The translations under genes and the position numbers were made by a program. The notes beneath the pieces are model-generated. The model was given only the letters and a program-made list of their open reading frames with translations, was not told where the DNA came from and did not search any database. Source: JAMCRM01 sp041685075 (lineage in GTDB: Bacteria > Acidobacteriota > Terriglobia > Bryobacterales > Bryobacteraceae). From it: DNA of 25,067 bases. The DNA is taken from positions 1-25,067 of the forward strand of contig JAWLGN010000047.1 in NCBI GenBank assembly GCA_041685075.1, given 5' to 3'. Shown piece after piece: positions 7,629 to 14,890 of the stretch. Each line of letters opens with the position of its first letter. Position 1 is the first letter of the stretch.

Positions 7629-8255
7629 TTACAAAAGGTTCCGCTCGATAGCCGTCATAACGGCTTCCAGGCGGTTATGCGTCCCCAGCTTCTGGTTGAC
7701 GCGATGGAGGTGGTTGCGCAGGGTCTGGAGGCTGATGCCCAGTTCGCGCGCGATGGTGGCGGAGTTGCCGCCCTTCGAAAAGGCGCGCAGGACGCGGCGC
7801 TCCTGCTCGGAGAGCACCGTCGGCGGCGCCGAGCGCCCCGCGCCGTCCGATACCGCGGTCAACTGGCGCGAGAGGTCCATCACCCTGCGCGCCAGCTCCT
7901 CGCTCAATTTCCGCTCGGTGACATCGCGCGCCAGGTGCACCACCAAACGCCGCCGGTGGCGCGCGTCCTGATAGACCAGCGTCGAGACGTTCACCCAAAT
8001 CTTCCGGCCCGAAGGGAGGGATACATCGATGTCGAAGGCCGGGATGCCGCAGCCATCCGCCGCGCATATATCCGGTGAACGGACGCACCGCCCCTTCAGC
8101 ACGTCCCGGCAGCTCTTGCGCAGCACTTCCTCGGCCGGATAGCCGAATAGCAGCTCCGCGGAGGAGTTCCACGAACGGATCAAGCCCTCTTCATCTACCG
8201 TGAACGCAGCATCGGCCGTACCCTCCAGAAGGGCAAATAGCTCTCCCTCGAGCAT
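7629..8255 (-). CDS. PAS domain / LuxR-type HTH transcriptional regulator
   Basis: This 208-residue regulator has an N-terminal PAS sensor domain (about residues 1-115, with IRSWNSSAELLFGYPAEEV and the typical end RDVTERK), a short coiled linker and a C-terminal LuxR/GerE-type helix-turn-helix (about 145-208, LSEQERRVLRAFSKGGNSA then RNHLHRVNQKLGTHNR). The domain order suggests a cytoplasmic one-component sensor. Four cysteines in the PAS domain (C49, C57, C64, C69) could bind a metal or respond to redox state; that is inference. The ATG at 8255 has an AAGGA ribosome binding site 9 bases upstream. It lies just upstream of, and parallel to, the PrpD-like/nuo operon, which makes that operon a natural candidate target. 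Confidence 0.9.
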   Translation of the reverse strand: MLEGELFALLEGTADAAFTVDEEGLIRSWNSSAELLFGYPAEEVLRKSCRDVLKGRCVRSPDICAADGCGIPAFDIDVSLPSGRKIWVNVSTLVYQDARHRRRLVVHLARDVTERKLSEELARRVMDLSRQLTAVSDGAGRSAPPTVLSEQERRVLRAFSKGGNSATIARELGISLQTLRNHLHRVNQKLGTHNRLEAVMTAIERNLL

Positions 8256-8339
8256 TACTGGTGTCCTTTATTCAATTGTGCCAGCCATGGACCAGGGACA
8301 CGGCTCTCAGTTGTGCGAAATCGCCCAGAAGGAGAAAAA

Positions 8340-8426
8340 ATGGAAAGGCAGTTCGCCGCGTTCCGAAGCTACCGGGAAGAAGAGAACAGGAACATGAACA
8401 AACCGCTGAACTGCCTCTCCGGCTGA
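8340..8426 (+). CDS. possible 28-residue small protein or leader peptide
   Basis: In the intergenic region between the PAS-LuxR gene and polX, an ATG at 8340 is preceded by AAGGAG with a 6-base gap, the strongest ribosome binding site for a plus-strand start in this part of the window. The reading frame encodes 28 residues beginning MERQFAAFRSYREEENRN and ending in NCLSG, then TGA. It is rich in Arg and Glu and has no signal peptide or membrane segment. No known family is recognised. It stops 98 bases before polX, and an imperfect stem (CCGGC at 8419-8423, GCCGG about 13 bases later) follows. It could be a real small protein, a leader peptide, or chance. Confidence 0.35.
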   Translation: MERQFAAFRSYREEENRNMNKPLNCLSG

Positions 8427-8502
8427 TCATAGGTCGGCCGGGCGAGGAAGTCAAGAGAGATTACGATCCGAAATACAGGAGACGGATAACTTCGGCGCCT
8501 GC

Positions 8503-8510
8503 GATAAAAT
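8503..8510 (+). promoter_or_regulatory. candidate -10 element of polX
   Basis: GATAAAAT ends 14 bases before the polX ATG. TAAAAT (8505-8510) matches a -10 hexamer at five of six positions, and it would place transcription start about 8 bases before the start codon. No convincing -35 is seen at the right distance and no ribosome binding site precedes the ATG, so a very short leader is suggested. Confidence 0.35.
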
Positions 8511-8524
8511 GGTGTAACTCCCGC

Positions 8525-10252
8525 ATGGAGAACAAAGAAATCGCGCGCCTGCTCGCAGAAACAGCCGACCTGATGGAGATCGATGGCGAAGATCCGTTCC
8601 GGGTGCGCAGTTACCGCAACGGCGCGGCCACCGTCGAGAGCCATCCCGAGCGCCTCTTCGATATCGTCAAAGACCCCGAGCGTAAGCTCACGGAAGTGCC
8701 GGGCGTGGGCAAGAGCCTGGCCGTTGCAATTCGCGACATCGTAGAGCGCGGCTCCTGCGAGCGCCGCGACAGCCTGCTCCAGAAATATCCGCCCGCGGCG
8801 CTCGAGTTTCTCAAAATTCAGGGCATGGGGCCGAAGAACGTGGCGCTCGTTTTCCAGCACTACGGCATAAAAACCATCGACGAGCTGGAGCAGTTGTGCC
8901 GCGAGCAGAAGCTGCGGGTGCTGCCGCGCATGGGCGCCAAGCTGGAAGAGAAGGTGCTCAAATCCATCGCGCAGTACCGTCTGCGCGCGGGGCGCTTTTT
9001 GCTGAACCACGGCGAACGCATCGCCCGCGAAGCTACCGAGTATCTCGCGGAAGTGAAGGGCGTGGAGCAGATTACCGCCGCGGGCAGCCTGCGCCGCGGC
9101 CGCGAAACCGTGGGCGACATCGACCTGCTGGTGACCGGCCCCGCCGCCGGCGCCGTGCTGGACCGCTTTGTCTCCTGGCCGCGCGTTGAAAGCCTGCTGG
9201 GCCGCGGCGAAAACAAGGCCAGCGCCACGGTGGGCCGCGAATGCTTTCAAGTGGACGTGCGCGCGCTGCCGCGCGAAAGCTTCGGCGCCGCCCTGCAGTA
9301 CTTCACCGGCAGCAAGGAGCACAACGTGGCGCTCCGGCTGCGCGCCGTGAAAATGGGTTTCAAGCTCAGCGAATATGGCCTCTTCCGTACCGCTGACGAC
9401 GCCCGCCTGGCCGGCGACAGTGAAGAGGGCGTCTACGCCGCCCTGGGTCTCCCCTGGATTCCTCCCGAACTGCGCGAGAACACCGGCGAAATCGAAGCCG
9501 CCGCCGAAGGCCGGCTTCCCGAACTGGTCGAAGAGCGTCACATCCGCGGCGACGTCCACATCCACACCACCGAGACCGACGGCCGCGCCACCCTGGAAGA
9601 GATGGCCGAGGCCGCCCGTGCCCGCGGCTACGAGTACATGGCGGTGACGGACCACTCCAAGTCCCTGGCCATGACCAACGGGCTCGACGAACAGCGCGCC
9701 GTGGCGCTGGCCCGCCGCATCCGCCGGATGAATGCCGACGGTTTCCCCATCCGGCTCTTCTCCGGCCTCGAGTGCGACATTCTCAAGGACGGCAGCCTGG
9801 ACCTGGCCGCCGATGCGCTCGCGGAACTCGACTTCGTCATCGGCAGCGTCCATACCCACATGAACATGGAACCGGCGGAGATGACCGACCGCCTGCTGCG
9901 CGCCCTCGAGTGCCCGCATTTGCACGCTCTCGGCCACCTCACCGGCCGCCTGCTGCTGGTGCGCGAGCCCTACGGCTTCGATTTCGAGCGCGTACTGGAG
10001 GAGGCCGTCCGCCGCGGCGTCTGGTTCGAGATCAACTCCAGCCCCGAACGGCTCGACCTCAGCCCCCACATGATCCGCCCGGCCAAAGCGCGCGGCGCGC
10101 GGTTTATCGTCGCCACCGACGCCCACCATCCCAGTCATTTGCACAACCTGCGCTACGGGATCCTCACCGCCCGCCGCGGCTGGCTGGGCCCGAACGATAT
10201 CGTCAACACCCTGGACGCGGAACGTTTCGCCGCCGCGCTGCGTAGAAAGTAG
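8525..10252 (+). CDS. polX: DNA polymerase/3'-5' exonuclease PolX
   Basis: Bacterial family X DNA polymerase (575 residues; B. subtilis PolX is about 570) acting in gap filling during base excision repair. The N-terminal helical domain (about 1-85) and helix-hairpin-helix segments (LTEVPGVGKSLA at 55-66, KIQGMGPKNVA at 97-107) precede the palm, with GSLRRGRETVGDIDLLV (187-203; metal ligands D198 and D200) and D244 in FQVDVRALP. The C-terminal PHP domain starts at GDVHIHT (D343, H345, H347) and contains AVTDHSKS and a terminal TDAHHPSHL; this domain supplies Mn-dependent exonuclease activity in homologues. An in-frame reading begins further upstream at 8261, but homology starts at the ATG at 8525 (MENKEIARLLAE). 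The M16 gene starts 8 bases after its stop, so they are probably cotranscribed. Confidence 0.96.
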   Translation: MENKEIARLLAETADLMEIDGEDPFRVRSYRNGAATVESHPERLFDIVKDPERKLTEVPGVGKSLAVAIRDIVERGSCERRDSLLQKYPPAALEFLKIQGMGPKNVALVFQHYGIKTIDELEQLCREQKLRVLPRMGAKLEEKVLKSIAQYRLRAGRFLLNHGERIAREATEYLAEVKGVEQITAAGSLRRGRETVGDIDLLVTGPAAGAVLDRFVSWPRVESLLGRGENKASATVGRECFQVDVRALPRESFGAALQYFTGSKEHNVALRLRAVKMGFKLSEYGLFRTADDARLAGDSEEGVYAALGLPWIPPELRENTGEIEAAAEGRLPELVEERHIRGDVHIHTTETDGRATLEEMAEAARARGYEYMAVTDHSKSLAMTNGLDEQRAVALARRIRRMNADGFPIRLFSGLECDILKDGSLDLAADALAELDFVIGSVHTHMNMEPAEMTDRLLRALECPHLHALGHLTGRLLLVREPYGFDFERVLEEAVRRGVWFEINSSPERLDLSPHMIRPAKARGARFIVATDAHHPSHLHNLRYGILTARRGWLGPNDIVNTLDAERFAAALRRK

Positions 10253-10260
10253 ATATCTGT

Positions 10261-11619
10261 ATGAGATCTCTCACCATTCCCCTTTTCGCCGGCGCGCTGC
10301 TGCTGCCGGCCGCCGATTTCACCATCCCCATCGAGAAGTACAAGCTGGATAACGGCATGCGGGTCATTCTTTCCCGCGATACCGCTGTCCCGGTGGTGGC
10401 GGTCTACATCGTCTACGGCGTGGGCGCGCGCTCGGAGGAGAAGGGCCGCACCGGCTTTGCCCACCTCTTCGAGCACATGATGTTTCAGGGCTCCGCCAAC
10501 GCGCCCAAGGGCATGCACTTCAGCGAGGTGGAGGCGGCCGGCGGGGTGCTCAACGGCTCCACCCACCCGGACTTCACCGACTACTTCCAGACGCTACCCG
10601 CCAACAAGCTCGCCACCGCGTTGTGGCTCGAATCCGACCGCATGCGCAGCCTCAACATCACCGAGGAGAACCTCAATAACCAGAAGGAAGCGGTGAAGCA
10701 GGAGCGCCGCCTCTCGTTCGACAACCGCCCCTACAACACCGCCATCGTGGACCTCTGGCCGCAACTGGCCTTCCGCAACTGGCAGAATTCGCACTCCCTG
10801 ATCGGGTCGTTCGAAGACCTGGAAGCCGCCTCGGTCGAGGACGTGGCCCGCTTCTTCAAGACCTACTACGCGCCCAACAACGCGGTGCTCTCTATCGCCG
10901 GGGACATCGACATCGCGTCGACGAAGAAGCTCGTGGCCGCCTATTTCGCCGACATTCCGCCCCAGCCGCAGCCCAAGCACCCGGACCTCACCGAGCCGCC
11001 CGGCTTCCAGGCGCGCAGCGAGGTTCATAAGGACACGCACGCACGGGTTCCCGGGGTGATCGCCGGCTACCCCGGACCGGCGCGCCGGTCGGCGGATTAC
11101 TACGCCCTGAACGTGCTCGACGCGCTGCTCACCGCGGGCGACAGTTCGCGCTTCCAGCAGAACCTGGTGAAGGGCAAGCAGTCGGTCATCCAGTACGAAT
11201 CCAACCTCGGCTGGCCGTTCGCCGGGCCTTCCGACTACAAAGACCCCGGGCTGTGGGCCATGTTCCTGCTCTACAACCCCAGCTTCACCGGAAAGCAGGT
11301 GGTGGAACAGGCGCAGGAAGAGATCGCCAAGGTGCAGCGCGACGGCGTCGAAGCCGCCGAACTCGACCGCGTGAAGGCCTTCATCCGCGCGCACCGCATC
11401 CGGGAACTGCAAGGCGTGATGGCGCGGGCCCGCCTGCTGGCGCAATATGAGCTGCTGGACGGTGACGCCGGCTGGCTGAACCGCGAGATGGACGAGTTTC
11501 TGGCGGTGACGCCCGCGCGCGTCCAGGCCGTAGCCAAGAAGTACCTGACCCCCGAGCGCCGCGTGGTGCTCGACATCGTGCCCGCGCCCGCGGCGCAGGC
11601 CGACACGGAGGCCCGCTAA
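10261..11619 (+). CDS. exported M16 zinc peptidase, catalytic-type subunit
   Basis: This 452-residue M16 family (pitrilysin/processing-peptidase-like) protein begins with a signal peptide (MRSLTIPLFAGALLLPAA), so it should act in the periplasm. The inverted zinc motif is present as H68-L-F-E71-H72, followed about 76 residues later by the third ligand E148 in EAVKQERR. The second M16 half is present but lacks the R/Y substrate-binding pair: the corresponding stretch reads NLVKGKQSV. It is followed directly by a second M16 gene with the opposite defects; their junction is TAATG, a 1-base overlap. Such pairs form heterodimers in other bacteria and in mitochondria. The ribosome binding site is poor, in keeping with coupling to polX. 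Confidence 0.93.
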   Translation: MRSLTIPLFAGALLLPAADFTIPIEKYKLDNGMRVILSRDTAVPVVAVYIVYGVGARSEEKGRTGFAHLFEHMMFQGSANAPKGMHFSEVEAAGGVLNGSTHPDFTDYFQTLPANKLATALWLESDRMRSLNITEENLNNQKEAVKQERRLSFDNRPYNTAIVDLWPQLAFRNWQNSHSLIGSFEDLEAASVEDVARFFKTYYAPNNAVLSIAGDIDIASTKKLVAAYFADIPPQPQPKHPDLTEPPGFQARSEVHKDTHARVPGVIAGYPGPARRSADYYALNVLDALLTAGDSSRFQQNLVKGKQSVIQYESNLGWPFAGPSDYKDPGLWAMFLLYNPSFTGKQVVEQAQEEIAKVQRDGVEAAELDRVKAFIRAHRIRELQGVMARARLLAQYELLDGDAGWLNREMDEFLAVTPARVQAVAKKYLTPERRVVLDIVPAPAAQADTEAR

Positions 11620-13016
11620 TGTTCAAGACCACCGCCGCCATCCTTACCGCCGCAGCCGCGCTGGGCGCCCAATCGATCGACCGCACCAAGCCGCCGGTCA
11701 CCCCGCCCATTCCCGATTACAAGCTGCCCGCGGCCTTTGAAACCACGCTTCCCAACGGACTCACGGTAGTGCTAGTTGAGGACAGCCGCTTTCCGCTCGT
11801 CACGGTGCGGCTGGGCTTTCTGGCCGGGTCTAAGTTCGACCCGAAGGAGATTCCAGGCCTCGCGGAGACGACGGCGGAACTGCTCACCGAGGGCACCCGC
11901 ACCCGCACGTCGCGCCAAATCGCGGAGGAACTGGCCTCCATCGGCGGCAGCCTCAACGGCGCCGCAGGCCCCGACGGCATTACGCTTTCCGGCAGCGCGC
12001 TCTCCGAGCACAGCCCCAAGCTGCTGGAGATCCTTGCCGACGTGGTCCGCAACCCGTCTTTCCCGGAGGAGGAAGTGCGGCTGCGCATCGCCAACCGCAA
12101 GCAGGAACTCCAGGCGCAGCGCTCCATGCCCCGGTTTCTGGCCACCGAGAAGCTGGCCGCCCTCACCTTCGGCGCGCACCCGTACTCCTACGTGGCCCCC
12201 ACGCCTGAAGCGCTCGACCGCGTCGACCGCAAGGCGCTGGCCGGGTTTCAATCCACCTGGCTGGTGCCCAACAACGCCTGGCTGATCCTCATCGGCCGGC
12301 TGCCGGCGCGCGAGCAGACCATGCGGCTCGTCAACACGCACTTCGGCGCCTGGAAGGAGGGCAAGCTGCCCGCGGCGCCCAAGAAGGAGTTCCCCTCGCC
12401 CTCCAGGCACTTCGCGCTGGTGAACCGCCCCGGCTCCGTGCAGGCCGATATCCACATGGGCCGCCTGGCCGTCACCCGCGACCACCCCGACTACTTCCCC
12501 CTCCTGGTGGCCAACTACATCCTGGGCGGCGGCGCCAGTTCCCGCATGTTCACCAACATCCGGGAGAAGCACGGCTATGCCTACGACGCCCACTCGGAAA
12601 TGGACGCGCGGCGCGACGCAGGCATCCTGAAGGCCGTCACCCAGGTGCGCAACGAAGTGGTCGAGCCGGCCATCCAGGCGGTCTTCGACGAGCTGAACGG
12701 CATGCGCAAGGAAGAGGTTCCGGCGGAGGAGCTGGCCCGCACCCAGAACTTCATGAGCGGCGTCTACCTGCTGCGGCTGGAGTCGCAGGACGGCCTCGCC
12801 CAACAGCTCATCGCGCTGAAGCTGATGGGGCTGCCCATGAGCTACCTCGAGCAGTACACCGCGCGCGTGCGAGGCGTTAAACCGGCAGAGATCCGCACGG
12901 TGGCCAACCGCTACTTCGACCCGGCGAATTCGTCCGTGGTGGTCGTGGGGGACGCTTCCAAAATCGCGAAACCGCTGGAGAAGATCGGCAAATTCGAAAT
13001 CGTTGACGCTCACTAG
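11619..13016 (+). CDS. exported M16 peptidase-like protein, non-catalytic subunit
   Basis: A 465-residue M16 homologue with an N-terminal signal peptide (MFKTTAAILTAAAALGAQS). The zinc motif is lost: the expected HxxEH site reads GLAETTAELL (80-89). The C-terminal half retains the R/Y motif REKHGYAY (R315, Y320, Y322), which in this family contacts the substrate chain. With the preceding gene it should form a heterodimer in which one partner provides zinc catalysis and the other substrate binding, by analogy with mitochondrial processing peptidase. The start overlaps the previous stop by one base. NUDIX begins 3 bases after its end. Confidence 0.93.
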   Translation: MFKTTAAILTAAAALGAQSIDRTKPPVTPPIPDYKLPAAFETTLPNGLTVVLVEDSRFPLVTVRLGFLAGSKFDPKEIPGLAETTAELLTEGTRTRTSRQIAEELASIGGSLNGAAGPDGITLSGSALSEHSPKLLEILADVVRNPSFPEEEVRLRIANRKQELQAQRSMPRFLATEKLAALTFGAHPYSYVAPTPEALDRVDRKALAGFQSTWLVPNNAWLILIGRLPAREQTMRLVNTHFGAWKEGKLPAAPKKEFPSPSRHFALVNRPGSVQADIHMGRLAVTRDHPDYFPLLVANYILGGGASSRMFTNIREKHGYAYDAHSEMDARRDAGILKAVTQVRNEVVEPAIQAVFDELNGMRKEEVPAEELARTQNFMSGVYLLRLESQDGLAQQLIALKLMGLPMSYLEQYTARVRGVKPAEIRTVANRYFDPANSSVVVVGDASKIAKPLEKIGKFEIVDAH

Positions 13017-13019
13017 CTC

Positions 13020-13568
13020 ATGCGCATTCTCTCATCGCGGGAAGTCTACCGCTCCAAGGTGTTCACCGTTACCGAAGATCACGCGCGGGACCGCAGCGGC
13101 TTTGAGATCCGGCGCTCCATCGTGCGCCACAGCGGCTCCGCCGTGGTGATGGCGGTGGACGCGCGCAACCGCGTGCTGCTGGTGCGGCAGTTCCGGCTGC
13201 CGGCCAACCGCTATCTCTGGGAACTGCCCGCCGGCCGCGTGGATGACGGCGAAACGCCGCTCCGGGCCGCGCGCCGCGAACTGCTCGAAGAGACCGGCTA
13301 TCGCGCGCGGTCGTGGAAGAAGCTGGTCTCCTACTGGCCCAGCCCGGGTTTCGTGGCGGAGAAGATGACCCTCTTCCTGGCCACCGATCTCACCGCCGGC
13401 CAGGCCACCCCCATGGACGACGAGCAGATCGAGTGCCGCTGGTTTACCCGTAAGGAACTCGACGACCTCATCCGCACCGGCAAAATGCAGGACGGCAAGA
13501 CCATCGTGGGGTTCCTGATGTGGTCAGCCCTGGGCAAAGGCGGCCAGCGCGCGGTCAAACGCCGCTAG
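13020..13568 (+). CDS. NUDIX hydrolase, ADP-ribose pyrophosphatase type
   Basis: The 182-residue product has a complete Nudix box, GRVDDGETPLRAARRELLEE followed by TGY (72-94), that fits Gx5Ex7REUxEExGU. The preceding VLLVRQFRLPANRYLWELPAG stretch resembles ADP-ribose/nucleotide-sugar pyrophosphatases (NudF group), which cleave NDP-X to NMP and X-phosphate. The ATG is 3 bases after the M16 stop, so this is the last gene of the polX-M16-M16-NUDIX run. Its last 45 bases (residues from ALGKGGQ to the end) overlap the 3' end of the convergent aminotransferase gene. Confidence 0.93.
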   Translation: MRILSSREVYRSKVFTVTEDHARDRSGFEIRRSIVRHSGSAVVMAVDARNRVLLVRQFRLPANRYLWELPAGRVDDGETPLRAARRELLEETGYRARSWKKLVSYWPSPGFVAEKMTLFLATDLTAGQATPMDDEQIECRWFTRKELDDLIRTGKMQDGKTIVGFLMWSALGKGGQRAVKRR

Positions 13569-14828
13569 GGTCTCCTCGGCATCGGCGGCGGTGTGGGCGG
13601 TGGAGACGTACATGCGGCCGTCGGGCAGCAGGTGCAATCCTTCGGCAAGCGCCAGCGCGAGGAAGCGCCGCAAAGCGTCCACATCGTCGGCCAGGGTGTC
13701 GCGGTAGTCGGTCAGTTCGGTGCCGTTGTTGAAGTGCAGCGCGAAGGCGGCGCCGAAGCCGCGCAGCTTGAGGTTCACGCCGTGCTTCGCGGCCAGCCCG
13801 CAAATCCCTTCTTTGAGGCTCTCGCCCAACCGGTTGGCGTGCGCCAAGGCCGCGCCGTTATCCCGCGCCAGTTCTCCCAGCGCGGCTTCCGCCGCGGCCA
13901 TCGATACCGGATTGCCGTTGAACGTGCCGCCAAAGGCCACGCCGCCGGCGATCTGCTCCAGAATCTCCTTGCGCCCGGCAACCACGCTTAACGGCAGGCC
14001 CCCGGCCAGCGCCTTGCCGAACGTGGCCAGGTCCGGGGTGACGCCGTAGTGCTCCTGCGCCCCGCCGGGCGCCATGCGGAAGCCGGTGATAATTTCATCG
14101 AAGATTAACAGCACACCGCGGCTGCGGCACAACTCCCGCACGCCTTCCAGATAGCCCGGCAGCGGCATCAGGCAGCCGCTGTTGCACAGCACCGGCTCCA
14201 TGATGACCGCCGCGAGCATGCCGGCGTGGCGGTCCAGGATGCGCTCCAGCGCGTCCAGCCGGTTCCACGGCGCGACGACGATGTTCTCCGCAGAGTTGGG
14301 CGCCTGCCCTCGCGTGGTGAGGGTGGTGACGGGCGACTCGATCGGCCCCATCTCTTCGGGCGTGGAGCGGTATCCCACCAGGGTGGAATCCATCCACCCG
14401 TGGTAGTGGCCTTCGAACTTGAGCACCAGGTTGCGCCCGGTGAAGGCGCGGGCCAACCGTAATGCCAACTGTACGGCCTCGCTGCCGCTGGAGGTGAAAG
14501 CTACCCGCTCGGCCGCCGGCACCATGGCTTGAATGCGTTCGGCCACCGCGATTTCGGTTTCGTGCTGCTGGCCGTAAATATGGGGCCCCTCGGCCGCGCG
14601 CCGCAGGGCTTCCACCATCGCCGGATGGGAGTGCCCCAGGATGGCCGGACCCCAGGCCAGCACGTAGTCGATGTACTGGTTGCCGTCCACGTCCGTGAGG
14701 CGCGCCCCCTTGCCGCCCGCCAGGTACAGCGGCACGGGAAACTGCGCCCGAAAGGGGCTGCTCACGCCCCCGGCCAGCGACTGCCGCGCGCGTTCCAGCA
14801 GCGCGTGTGATTGCGTCCAGCGTCTCAT
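13524..14828 (-). CDS. glutamate-1-semialdehyde aminotransferase-like class III aminotransferase
   Basis: This 434-residue PLP enzyme belongs to the class III aminotransferases and most resembles the glutamate-1-semialdehyde 2,1-aminomutase (HemL) group: GGVSSPFR near the N-terminus, TSSGSEAVQLALRLAR (112-127), FEGHYHGW (138-145), EPVLCNSGCLMPLPGYLEGV, D244 in IFDEIITGFR, and the PLP lysine K272 in FGKALAGGLPL. The C-terminal stretch reads RGFGAAFALHF, where HemL proteins usually carry a GSMF-like motif, so it may be a paralogue with another amine substrate rather than the haem enzyme; I leave the symbol blank. GGGGA lies 5 bases before the ATG. It is divergent from the deoxyhypusine synthase-like gene, with 62 bases between their starts. 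Confidence 0.88.
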   Translation of the reverse strand: MRRWTQSHALLERARQSLAGGVSSPFRAQFPVPLYLAGGKGARLTDVDGNQYIDYVLAWGPAILGHSHPAMVEALRRAAEGPHIYGQQHETEIAVAERIQAMVPAAERVAFTSSGSEAVQLALRLARAFTGRNLVLKFEGHYHGWMDSTLVGYRSTPEEMGPIESPVTTLTTRGQAPNSAENIVVAPWNRLDALERILDRHAGMLAAVIMEPVLCNSGCLMPLPGYLEGVRELCRSRGVLLIFDEIITGFRMAPGGAQEHYGVTPDLATFGKALAGGLPLSVVAGRKEILEQIAGGVAFGGTFNGNPVSMAAAEAALGELARDNGAALAHANRLGESLKEGICGLAAKHGVNLKLRGFGAAFALHFNNGTELTDYRDTLADDVDALRRFLALALAEGLHLLPDGRMYVSTAHTAADAEETLAAFDRALAAFAQG

Positions 14829-14837
14829 GGTGTCCCC

Positions 14838-14845
14838 ATTCTATC
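14838..14845 (-). promoter_or_regulatory. candidate -10 element of the class III aminotransferase gene
   Basis: On the minus strand GATAGAAT lies 9 bases before the ATG. TAGAAT matches a -10 hexamer at five of six positions. It is the same GATARAATG element as before polX and rpiB. If it works as a -10, the leader would be only a few bases long. No clear -35 is seen. Confidence 0.3.
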
Positions 14846-14877
14846 GGAAGCCGCCGCTCTTACCGCGAGGGCATCGC

Positions 14878-14883
14878 TATAGT
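14878..14883 (+). promoter_or_regulatory. candidate -10 element of the deoxyhypusine synthase-like gene
   Basis: TATAGT ends 7 bases before the ATG at 14891, so transcription would begin at or beside the start codon. No good ribosome binding site lies at the normal distance; GAGGG is about 20 bases upstream of the ATG. No clear -35 is seen. Confidence 0.25.
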
Positions 14884-14890
14884 GATAGAT

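Noticed and set aside
7626..7639. ACCTT-ACAA-AAGGT hairpin at the end of the PAS-LuxR gene as a terminator
   Set aside because: The stem is only 5 AT-containing pairs, includes the stop codon, and no T-run follows.
8276..8316. Repeated TTGTGC (8276 and 8311) as paired regulator sites
   Set aside because: Six bases only, with little shared flank; likely chance in a 269-base region.
8261..8524. N-terminal extension of PolX by 88 residues
   Set aside because: The extension is basic and low-complexity, covers the small ORF and candidate promoter, and is not part of PolX homologues, which begin at MENKE-like sequence.
8369..10144. 591-codon open frame on the minus strand opposite polX
   Set aside because: Low-complexity composition, no motifs, and fully antisense to polX, which carries all its catalytic residues.
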